Source: CAZDDI01 sp964504195
GTDB taxonomy: Bacteria; Chloroflexota; Anaerolineae; B4-G1; SLSP01
Reading direction: 5' to 3'
Assembly (NCBI GenBank): GCA_964504195.1
Contig: CAZDDI010000012.1
Location: 23,552-87,551 of the forward strand
DNA length: 64,000 nucleotides
Shown: positions 57,788 through 64,000 of the stretch, piece after piece
Numbering within the stretch: the first letter of the stretch is position 1
Layout: each line of letters begins with the position of its first letter
The notes under the pieces: generated by a model
What the model saw: only the letters and a program-made list of their open reading frames with translations
Told to the model about the DNA's origin: nothing
The model's database searches: none
Made by a program: the position numbers and the translations under genes

Positions 57788-57843
57788 GAAACAGGAGGCG
57801 TGAAACGTGAAGAACATCACGTTTCACGCCTCACGTTTTCACG
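57788..57843. repeat. GTGAAAC palindrome upstream of the ParB-like gene
   Basis: GGCGTGAAACGTGA faces TCACGTTTCACGCC across AGAACA; the distal arm enters the stop region of the membrane-protein gene at 57839. Confidence 0.8.
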
Positions 57844-58669
57844 CTTGCCGTTGCACGGCGCACAGCCCTACCATCCCGGCGCGGCGGGCCATGCGCATGC
57901 CCAGCCGCAGGAAGATGACGAGCTGCCCTACGGCCAGACTCAGCAACCACCAGGGGATGGGAATCGCGCGCATGACGGCCCGGCTGAGCAGCATCAACAG
58001 CACCTGTACCGCCAGCGCGCCACCAACCAGTCCCAGCAGCTGTAGGGGACGCCGCACGAAGAGTGCGCCGCTCTCGCGCAACGCGGCGAAGACGTTGCGC
58101 GTATCGTGGGCGACAGCGGCGGCGCGCGCCAGCTCAATCCAGGTGACGAGCACGCCCAGCAGGAGTAAGGTCAACACGGCGAGGGTTTGCCCCAGCCACA
58201 GGGCGACGTTCCACACCAGCGCGACGAGTGCGCCGCCGACCGCTGCGATGAGCGTGATGGCAATCCAGCCCAAGAGGTTAATCGCCAAAAATGTGCCGAG
58301 CCAGCGCCAGCATCCGGTAAAAAAGCGACGTAGGCCGGGCGCGGTGGGTTCGGCGTAGGTGAGTAGCACGCCGCCTTCCAGAAAGACGCGCAGCGAGAGC
58401 AATACCGGCAAGAGTAGGGACAGGAGAGCGAATCCGATTAGCGTAAGGGGGGAGGCGTCGCTGGCTGCTTCCGCCGCGTGCATGAAAATGTCAATCAGCC
58501 CATCCAGTGAGCGTTCTGTGAGCGCGATACGGAACAGGGGATACCGCGCCATCCAGGTGAACGAGCCAACGAGCAGCGGCCCTAGCAGAAGCGCCGGCAA
58601 GAGGTTCACGAGATGGAGCAGTAACCAGGGCAAGGGGCGGGTGAAGAAGTGTTTGAGTCCCGTTACCAT
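57839..58669 (-). CDS. Polytopic membrane protein of unknown function
   Basis: 276 residues with five or six predicted helices (about 12-35, 78-98, 120-142, 152-175, 205-225, 232-255). Charged residues are sparse: RTERS and RDTRN loops. The pattern of a long amphipathic first cytoplasmic loop and paired helices resembles DUF4013-type proteins but I cannot name it with certainty. It overlaps the M1 peptidase stop by seven bases, so the two genes are probably co-expressed. Confidence 0.65.
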   Translation of the reverse strand: MVTGLKHFFTRPLPWLLLHLVNLLPALLLGPLLVGSFTWMARYPLFRIALTERSLDGLIDIFMHAAEAASDASPLTLIGFALLSLLLPVLLSLRVFLEGGVLLTYAEPTAPGLRRFFTGCWRWLGTFLAINLLGWIAITLIAAVGGALVALVWNVALWLGQTLAVLTLLLLGVLVTWIELARAAAVAHDTRNVFAALRESGALFVRRPLQLLGLVGGALAVQVLLMLLSRAVMRAIPIPWWLLSLAVGQLVIFLRLGMRMARRAGMVGLCAVQRQA

Positions 58670-60516
58670 GCCGCACCTCCACCGAGGAACAGGTCTTGCA
58701 GGAACAAAATCATCCGCACGGCAAGCCCCAGCAAGGGCGCGGGATCGGGCGTGTGGCGCTGGCCGTTGTTGGCAAGGTCCCAGTCAATGGGCAATGTCTG
58801 GTCTGGATCAATTTCTACTGAAATCAAGCGCTCTACGCCACTTAGGGAAGTGACCAGGGAATCGCAGGAGAGGACTTTTTCTTCCAGCGCAGTTCCACGC
58901 CGTTGTACATGCACTGTCGCAGGGGTGCAAACTCCGCCACGTTGTTGGATAATGACATGGGTCTCTCCCATGTCCAGAATGTACCAATCCATGCCGTCGC
59001 TACCCAAAATCCAGCTCTCGAAGAACCAATCGGCCATTTCTTGCCCCAGCGTTTCGGCCATCACATCCCACACATCCTGCGTGGAGGGATGAGCGAAGGC
59101 GTAACGCTCATAGTAGGCACGCATGAAGCCGAGCATGGCTTCCTCGCCCACGATGCGCTCCAACGTGGTGAGCGCGAGCGCGGGTTTGGAGTAGGTGGCG
59201 ACAGCGTAGTCCATCAGGCCGGCATACTCCCAAGCCGGACGAGCAACCACTACGTCTGGCTGCATGAGATACGATAGGCGATGGTTTGCCAGGTACGAGA
59301 AGTTCCACCCGCCGCAATCGGACATTGCGCCGTTGTGGAGCACCTCCATGGCGCGGGTGGTGATGTAATCGGTGAAGCCTTCATCGAGCCAGGGTTCTTC
59401 GGCCTCATTGCTGGCGACGACGGACTGAAACCATTGGTGTCCCAGCTCGTGGATGGTTTCGATTTCCAGCAGTTTGATACAGGCTGGCAGGGGGACGCCC
59501 ATTTCCATCGCGCCTACGGTGAACAAGGTGGGATACTCCATGCCGCCCGCGCCGCCTGCGCCCGGTGGGATAGACACTACCGTGAGGTGGGGATACAGAC
59601 CCATCCCATAAGGCCCGTACCACTCGGCGTACAGCCGCAGGCCGTCCGCTGTAGCGCGCTGGATGCGTTGGGCGGTGCCGCGCATTTCCGGATAGTGGAG
59701 CACGTGCACGGTGACGCCGTCCACGTTGCGCGTGAGCGCGCGGTAGTGCGGCGAAGCCGTCCACGCGAAATCAATGACGTGCTCGGCGCGGTAGCGATGC
59801 GTTTCCATGCCGTAATCGTTGCGCTCCGGCTCGCCCAGCGAAACGCCCGACGCGCCGGTAATCCACCCTTCCGGCAGCGTAATGGCGACCTCGTAGGTGC
59901 CGAAATCGGCGTAGAACTCGCTGTTGGCGTGGAAGGGGTGTGCATTCCAGCCATCCGCGCCCTCCCAGACGCCCAACTTGGGGAACCACTGCCCGGCCAT
60001 CACAAAGTCGCCGTCATCGGCCCAGCCGGTGCGGGCGAAGACCTCTGGCAGTTGCGCGCTGAAGACGAGCTGCAATGTCACCGTCTTGCCGGGTGCGATG
60101 GGCCGCGGCAGCTCCGCGCGGACGAGGGTCTCGTCGGTATCTACTGCCGCGACGGTCAGCGCGGTGCCATCAGCGAGTGTGAGCGATTCGATGCGTGACC
60201 AGCCGTTATGCTCCGGGTTGAACGTGAATCCGCGATGGTCCGGCCCGGCCTCGCGCATCCACAGCGTTTCCTCGCTGCGGAAGGCGTTGAGGTAGAGGTG
60301 AAAGACCAGATCGGGGAAGGGCGTATCGGTGCGATTGGTGTAGCGGATGGTCTGCTCTCCGGCGAGCTGGTGCGTCTCCGGGTCATAGCGGACTTCGATG
60401 CTGTACGATGCCACCTCCGGTGGCGGCGTCACAGCGGGCGCGGGCTGCGCCCGTCCCGCTTGCGCCGGGCCGAGGCAGAGGAGCGCAGCGAGGAAGAGGA
60501 AAAGATACCGTTTCAT
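58663..60516 (-). CDS. Secreted M1-family zinc metallopeptidase
   Basis: About 617 residues from ATG 60516 (MKRYLFLFLAALLCLGPAQA), with GGAGG nine bases ahead. Signal peptide 1-22. N-terminal beta domain YSIEVRYDPETHQLAGEQTIRYTN, then GGMEYPTLFTVG (exopeptidase-like GxMEN position), zinc motif HELGHQWF with His356, Glu357 and His360, and the third ligand Glu in WLDEGFTDY. The C-terminal helix ends in LGLAVRMILFLQDLF. Cleaves peptides outside the membrane. A shortened copy of its signal-peptide coding DNA lies at 61013-61076. Confidence 0.9.
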   Translation of the reverse strand: MKRYLFLFLAALLCLGPAQAGRAQPAPAVTPPPEVASYSIEVRYDPETHQLAGEQTIRYTNRTDTPFPDLVFHLYLNAFRSEETLWMREAGPDHRGFTFNPEHNGWSRIESLTLADGTALTVAAVDTDETLVRAELPRPIAPGKTVTLQLVFSAQLPEVFARTGWADDGDFVMAGQWFPKLGVWEGADGWNAHPFHANSEFYADFGTYEVAITLPEGWITGASGVSLGEPERNDYGMETHRYRAEHVIDFAWTASPHYRALTRNVDGVTVHVLHYPEMRGTAQRIQRATADGLRLYAEWYGPYGMGLYPHLTVVSIPPGAGGAGGMEYPTLFTVGAMEMGVPLPACIKLLEIETIHELGHQWFQSVVASNEAEEPWLDEGFTDYITTRAMEVLHNGAMSDCGGWNFSYLANHRLSYLMQPDVVVARPAWEYAGLMDYAVATYSKPALALTTLERIVGEEAMLGFMRAYYERYAFAHPSTQDVWDVMAETLGQEMADWFFESWILGSDGMDWYILDMGETHVIIQQRGGVCTPATVHVQRRGTALEEKVLSCDSLVTSLSGVERLISVEIDPDQTLPIDWDLANNGQRHTPDPAPLLGLAVRMILFLQDLFLGGGAAW

Positions 60517-60551
60517 AAAAATTACCTCCGTAAGCAGTGAGGGGTGAGCAG

Positions 60552-60974
60552 TTACCGCCCACCGGTGAACATCCGCTGAGGAATGAACAGGCGATGGCCC
60601 GATAGTGTTTCCAGGGTCACGCCATCTGCTGACCATAGAACAGCTGATTGTTGAATGTGCGTGTCAATATCTTCGGAAAACGGGAAGAATGAAAAATCAA
60701 GTGTATGTCCGTAAACCGGCGTGTCGCTATCCCGTCCCACATAGATATAGTACCGGCGCGAAACATGCACCGGGAATCCGCGCCAATCCAAATCGGCTTC
60801 GACGATGGATAAGTAGTAAGTCGCTCCGTCATAAGGAATATCATCGGGCTGTTTCCAGGTGTGGATAACCCGGTGTGAGGGGCGCGTCAGCGTATACAAC
60901 CCCAGCAAGGTCAACATACAGGAGATAAGCACAACGCTCGTCAGCCCAGCGATCAGGTAAGACGTACGTTTCAT
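60552..60974 (-). CDS. Small membrane-anchored protein of unknown function
   Basis: 140 residues. Residues 5-29 (SYLIAGLTSVVLISCMLTLLGLYTL) form a membrane anchor; the rest is an outer domain rich in Tyr, Asp and Arg (TWKQPDDIPYDGATYYLSIVEADLDWRGFPVHVSRRYYIYVGRDSDTP), reading like an extended beta sheet. No family recognised. It lies between the M1 peptidase gene and the remnant of a duplicated M1 start, on the same strand. Confidence 0.6.
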   Translation of the reverse strand: MKRTSYLIAGLTSVVLISCMLTLLGLYTLTRPSHRVIHTWKQPDDIPYDGATYYLSIVEADLDWRGFPVHVSRRYYIYVGRDSDTPVYGHTLDFSFFPFSEDIDTHIQQSAVLWSADGVTLETLSGHRLFIPQRMFTGGR

Positions 60975-61012
60975 GGTTGGAATATCCTTTTTATTCTGCT
61001 ATACCTTCCCCG

Positions 61013-61076
61013 TCCGCTGCAATGCCAGGCTGGGACATAGTAGTGTAGCGAGGAAGAGGAATAGGTAGGGTTCATA
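61013..61076 (-). pseudogene. Remnant of an M1 peptidase signal-peptide region
   Basis: Reading the minus strand from ATG at 61076, ATGAA then TTCCTCTTCCTCGCT match the start of the M1 gene at 60516 (ATGAA, TTTCCTCTTCCTCGCT). After a one-base loss the other frame reads YLFLFLATLLCPSLALQ, close to YLFLFLAALLCLGPAQ. It ends before the 60974 gene. Evidence of a partial tandem duplication. Confidence 0.7.
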
Positions 61077-61120
61077 TTCACTTCCGGGATGAAGGGTGAA
61101 TTTTAAGAAGCGCTTGGGTA

Positions 61121-61609
61121 TCAAATACCCGGGAATAGCAACTTTTTTGCGGTTTCGCTCGCAATTTCTATGAATATTTCTTTGAGGGCTAATGCAGTAT
61201 GTTCCCCTACTTTACTAAGTGCTTTTCTCAACCTGGCAGCCGCACTTGCGGTCCGTGGCGTATCATTTACTAAGTCAGGAAGACTGCTAACCAATTCTTC
61301 TTTTTCTTCATTTAGCTCATCTGCTTCTTCGATAAGATAGCGTGCTGTTTCTAATCGCCTTTCAGTCCATGGGTAAGATTTTCCGCAGTTATGACAATAC
61401 GATGGAGGGCTGCCTGGTCCGCTACCAAGGACCACAGCTCCCTCAACAATGTATTTGCCCTGGATCGGCGTATTACAGCTACGGCATTGATGAATCGTTT
61501 CGGCCCCACATTTATCACAAAATCGCTTTCTTAATTCCAGGTTGCGATTGTATCTGTTTGTAATCATATGCCCATCAAGACAAACTTGAGCTACTTCGTA
61601 GTATCCCAC
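61121..61609 (-). CDS. DUF2321-like zinc-finger protein
   Basis: 162 residues. N-terminal CLDGHMITNRYNRN, then CDKCGAETIHQCRSCNTPIQG and CHNCGKSYPWTERRLETA give three CxxC pairs and a likely double zinc site. The C-terminal part is helical (LIEEADELNEEKEELVSSLPDLVNDTPRT, ALKEIFIEIASETAKKLL). The pattern matches the uncharacterised DUF2321 family. Codon and base use are more AT-rich than the flanking genes, a hint of transfer. Function unknown; some relatives lie in defence regions, which I state from memory only. Confidence 0.7.
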   Translation of the reverse strand: MGYYEVAQVCLDGHMITNRYNRNLELRKRFCDKCGAETIHQCRSCNTPIQGKYIVEGAVVLGSGPGSPPSYCHNCGKSYPWTERRLETARYLIEEADELNEEKEELVSSLPDLVNDTPRTASAAARLRKALSKVGEHTALALKEIFIEIASETAKKLLFPGI

Positions 61610-62094
61610 ATACTTCTCCTTAAATATGAATTTGGTAGTTGTGGCCTAAAATTAGCCAAAATCAACAATTTGCTTAGCGTAAATTCCTATCGCATGTATA
61701 CATAACCCGCGTGTAAGATTCCCTTGTGAGCGGATCATACAGCAGTAACAGATACTCGAACTGCTCCCGCTGTTGCTCAACGTTGTGGGTCGGCTTGTTC
61801 CAAGTCCCCTTACCTCGTCATTCCCGCGTTTCGGTGCGGGGGTGGCTATGCTCAAGACAAACACTTCTAGCGCGATACCCTTTCTGAAAATCTCCAATAC
61901 ACGTTCGGGCGAGGCAATCCCTGCTTCGCCAAACTCGACGAGGCTTTTGGTATACCCAATGTATCTGCCCATGTTCGATCTGCCGGGGATTGCCTCGCCC
62001 TAACCACCCCGGAAATCCTCACGAAATTTTTGTTATCGTTGGCTTGGCATAGACCTGTCAGGTTTTTGAAACCTGACAGGTCTCTCTGAAAGAC
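61610..62094. other. Gene-free stretch with inverted repeats
   Basis: A 106-codon frame is open at 61652-61972 (minus) but its sequence shows no motif and crosses repeat words; not called. A 15 bp inverted repeat GGGCGAGGCAATCCC lies at 61907-61921 and 61986-62000. The perfect 15 bp hairpin AGACCTGTCAGGTTT/AAACCTGACAGGTCT is at 62051-62083. Confidence 0.55.
62051..62083 (-). terminator. Hairpin downstream of galE
   Basis: Perfect 15 bp stem with a three-base loop, 12 bases after the galE stop codon. Related words occur at 13279-13318 and 53845-53865, so it is also a dispersed repeat. No T run. Confidence 0.6.
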
Positions 62095-63069
62095 TCACGC
62101 ATACCCGCGCGGATGGGCCTGATGCCACGTCCATGCGCTGGCGACGATGTCGCGCAGGGTAGGAATCTGAGGCTCCCAGCCCAGCTCCGCGCGGATGCGG
62201 GCGGCGTCGGCCACCAGAATCGCCGCATCGCCGGGTCGCCGGGGTGTCACCTGCGCCGGGATGGGATGCCCCGTGATCTCCCGCGCCGTCTCGATGACCT
62301 CTTTCACCGAGTAGCCCGCGCCATTGCCCAGGTTGTAGATCATCTTCTGCCGCGAGGCTAGCCCATCGAGCGCGAGCAGGTGCGCGGTGGCTAAGTCCTG
62401 AATGTGGATGTAGTCGCGGATACAAGTGCCGTCGTGGGTGGGGTAGTCGTCGCCGTAGATGGCGACCTGCTTCCGTTGCCCCAGCGCCACCTGCAACACC
62501 AGCGGGATCAGGTGCGATTCCGGCTGATGCGCCTCGCCGCGCTCCGGCATCGCGCCCGCCGCATTGAAATAGCGCAGCGCGGCATAGTGCAGGCCTTTCA
62601 CCTGCGAGTACCAATCGAGCACCTGCTCCATCATCCACTTGGTCTGCCCGTAGACGTTGGCCGGGCCGATGGGATCAGCCTCATTGAGCGGCGCATCCTT
62701 GCTGGCGTACAGCCCCGCCGTCGAAGAGAACACGAAGCGCGGCACGCCGTGCGCCGAGATCGCCTCGATGAGCGTCATGCTGCCGGTGACGTTATTATGG
62801 AAGAACTTGCCGGGGTCCTGCATGGATTCGCCTGCCTCGATGAAGGCCGCGAAGTGCAACACCGCCTCGAAGCCCGCGCCGCCCAGCACCGCATCGAGCG
62901 CGGCGCGATCCAGAATATCGCCCTGCACGAACGTCGCGCCCGCCGGCACCGCCGCCCGGTAGCCCTTGACCAGACTATCGTACACCGTGACCTCATGCCC
63001 GGCCTCCAGCAGTGCCGCCGTCACGTTGCTGCCGATGTATCCTGCTCCACCTGTGACTAGAATTTTCAT
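62095..63069 (-). CDS. galE: UDP-glucose 4-epimerase
   Basis: Interconverts UDP-glucose and UDP-galactose using bound NAD. 324 residues. N-terminal Rossmann GGAGYIGSN at residues 7-15, then DSLVKGYR, GDILD, FSSTAGLYAS with catalytic Ser/Thr, and the Tyr-x-x-x-Lys pair YGQTK near 148. Further motifs RYFNAAGA, GTCIRDYIHIQDLA and NLGNGAGYSVKEVI match GalE. ATG at 63069. Upstream is a CTTG-heptad repeat (63082-63124). Serves surface-glycan or galactose metabolism with the GT2/rfbD genes. Confidence 0.94.
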   Translation of the reverse strand: MKILVTGGAGYIGSNVTAALLEAGHEVTVYDSLVKGYRAAVPAGATFVQGDILDRAALDAVLGGAGFEAVLHFAAFIEAGESMQDPGKFFHNNVTGSMTLIEAISAHGVPRFVFSSTAGLYASKDAPLNEADPIGPANVYGQTKWMMEQVLDWYSQVKGLHYAALRYFNAAGAMPERGEAHQPESHLIPLVLQVALGQRKQVAIYGDDYPTHDGTCIRDYIHIQDLATAHLLALDGLASRQKMIYNLGNGAGYSVKEVIETAREITGHPIPAQVTPRRPGDAAILVADAARIRAELGWEPQIPTLRDIVASAWTWHQAHPRGYA

Positions 63070-63081
63070 GGTTGCTCCTTG

Positions 63082-63124
63082 TTGCTGGTGACTTATTGCT
63101 TGTCGCTTGCGGCTTGCTACTTGA
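63082..63124. repeat. CTTG heptad array
   Basis: TTGCTTG, TCGCTTG, CGGCTTG, CTACTTG have CTTG in a seven-base register, the reverse complement of the ACAAG family at 28083-28111. Its right end covers the stop codon of the next gene. Confidence 0.75.
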
Positions 63125-63875
63125 AATACGTTTTCACTGCTGCGTAAGTTTCTTCATAGCCCCGTGCTTCATAGCGGGCGATGGCGGCCCAAAGCTGGCG
63201 CATCCACGGATCGTCGCTGTTGGCGGCGGCTGTTACCTCGCGCACTTGCGCTTCGAGCAGTTCTATTGGCACACCCATCCGCTCGGCGAAGACCTGCGCG
63301 GTGGCCTTTTGCCCTGGTTGCTCGAGCTGCTCCACGAGCCAGTCGCGCCAACGCGCGAGCGCAGCATCCGCGACGAAGGGCAGCCAGCCCACCGGTTTCG
63401 CCGCGCGCAACGCCGCCGTGAGCGTGGGCAACGTCAATAACGCCTGTTCAGCCCGGCGATCCAGCAGCACGCGCACCGCGTTGTGATGTACCACCCGCGT
63501 CAACCGCTCCTCCCACATTCCCGATTCGAGATAGCAGGGGATGTAAACCTCCCAGGCCCACACCTCATCCCAGATCAGATGCGCGATGTATCCGGCGACG
63601 AAGACCGCTCGCTCCGGCGTGAGCGCACGCGCATCGGCCAGTTCCGGGTGCATCGTCAACATAACGGCGCTGGCGCGCTGTTCCTCGCGTGGCGGGAAGA
63701 CGTAGAAGTGCGTCTCTGGGCGCGGCTGTCCGCTCACCGCTTGCACATCCCCGGCGGTATTGCCCAATAGAAATACCCCCGGCTGCGCCCGGAGGCGCGC
63801 GCCGAGTGGTGTCGGGTCATCCAACAGAGCTTGCGCATACACTAAATGCTGAAATGGCGTTGGCATGGATTCCAT
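63117..63875 (-). CDS. Zinc-dependent phospholipase C-like protein
   Basis: 252 residues, mostly helical. MPTPFQHLVYAQALL, then LLGNTAGDVQAV, ETHFYVFPP, and FVAGYIAHLIWDEVWAWEVYIP carry His and Asp residues in the order of the bacterial phospholipase C/S1-nuclease-like zinc site (W/H...D...H...H-x-x-x-D). No signal peptide is seen. Start is either ATG 63875 (MESMPTPF) or ATG 63866; neither has a strong ribosome site. Activity is uncertain; many family members are annotated only by this fold. Confidence 0.65.
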   Translation of the reverse strand: MESMPTPFQHLVYAQALLDDPTPLGARLRAQPGVFLLGNTAGDVQAVSGQPRPETHFYVFPPREEQRASAVMLTMHPELADARALTPERAVFVAGYIAHLIWDEVWAWEVYIPCYLESGMWEERLTRVVHHNAVRVLLDRRAEQALLTLPTLTAALRAAKPVGWLPFVADAALARWRDWLVEQLEQPGQKATAQVFAERMGVPIELLEAQVREVTAAANSDDPWMRQLWAAIARYEARGYEETYAAVKTYFK

Positions 63876-63924
63876 TCTACTCGTAACTACCTACTTGGCA
63901 ATGGGTATAGGACAAATTATTGGG

Positions 63925-63978
63925 GAGTTTTCCCCCTATCCCCCGGCCCCCTTTCCCCCGCAAGCGGGGGAAAGGGGG
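63925..63978. repeat. CCCCCTTTCCCCC palindromic repeat, right-edge copy
   Basis: CCCCCTTTCCCCCGC/AAGCGGGGGAAAGGGGGG hairpin followed by T residues, same unit as at 53681-53720. It could terminate transcription coming from beyond the window. Confidence 0.8.
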
Positions 63979-64000
63979 GATTTTTTTTGAGGGAGTTTTG

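Noticed and set aside
61652..61972. Minus-strand frame of 106 codons with start MGRYIGYTKS.
   Set aside because: No ribosome site or family motif; crosses an inverted repeat and has an uneven composition. Could be a gene fragment but cannot be supported.
63925..64000. Prophage or plasmid end at the right edge.
   Set aside because: The sequence is a copy of the G/C-tract palindrome at 53.7 kb; no att-like or replication signals are seen.

Overview
The window looks like a chromosomal segment of an anaerobic, peptide- and amino-acid-fermenting bacterium of the Chloroflexota, most likely Anaerolineae-like. This is inferred from gene content and style: a Thr-Pro-rich surface protein, a GT-C enzyme with a C-terminal beta domain, a dnaX-ybaB-recR cluster, CUT1 sugar ABC genes, ferredoxin-dependent 2-oxoacid oxidation, and many short palindromic repeats between genes. 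No rRNA gene or taxonomic marker was examined that would prove the lineage. Base composition is moderately GC-rich except in an AT-rich block around 42.7-44.7 kb.

Layout. 0-1.4 kb: ECF vitamin transporter (S component and ATPase, running off the left edge). 1.48 kb: tRNA-Leu(UAG). 1.6-7.7 kb: phosphohexomutase, rsfS, a CCG-type Fe-S protein and three tandem M42 aminopeptidases. 7.8-12.4 kb: a surface stalk-like protein and a CUT1 sugar ABC transporter with two hairpins behind the binding-protein gene. 12.4-17.6 kb: trmI, and on the plus strand two DUF970 (c-di-AMP receptor-like) proteins, an MFS carrier, a zinc-ribbon protein, a B12-binding mutase subunit and meaB. 17.6-21.8 kb: phosphatase, GNAT, Ddn-like protein and a restriction-modification pair with an NgoMIV-type nuclease. 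21.9-29.8 kb: GT-C glycosyltransferase with a repeat expansion inside its reading frame, tsaC, HAD phosphatase, small genes, recR, ybaB, dnaX. 29.9-33.9 kb: small conserved proteins and a four-subunit 2-oxoacid:ferredoxin oxidoreductase. 34.2-39.7 kb: a sodium-pumping methylmalonyl-CoA decarboxylase operon with a GNAT gene inside. 40.8-44.7 kb: accessory island with two toxin-antitoxin pairs, tandem repeats, an AIPR-type defence protein and a MITE-like element. 44.7-50.4 kb: complete ornithine fermentation operon (ord-ortA-ortB-oraS-oraE). 50.5-64 kb: nitroreductase, a secreted papain-fold peptidase under an operator-like palindrome, LysM/L,D-transpeptidase, rhamnose/GT2 genes, orphan antitoxin, M1 aminopeptidase, DUF2321, galE and a phospholipase-C-like protein.

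How the genes fit together (inference): extracellular and cytosolic peptidases (papain-fold, M1, three M42) yield amino acids; the ornithine pathway makes D-alanine and acetyl-CoA; 2-oxoacids from transamination are oxidised to acyl-CoA by KorABCD-type enzymes; methylmalonyl-CoA handling (B12-binding subunit, MeaB, MmdABCD) couples propionate formation to a sodium gradient.

The intergenic DNA is the most unusual part. Several unrelated repeat families recur, and many are built from tandem heptamers (GTGAAAC, GACGACN, ATTCGCY, ACAAGNN, TACGNNN). Others are about 70-130 bp palindromes. One family has entered a coding sequence in frame. All functional calls rest on sequence reading and remembered family motifs; no database search was run.
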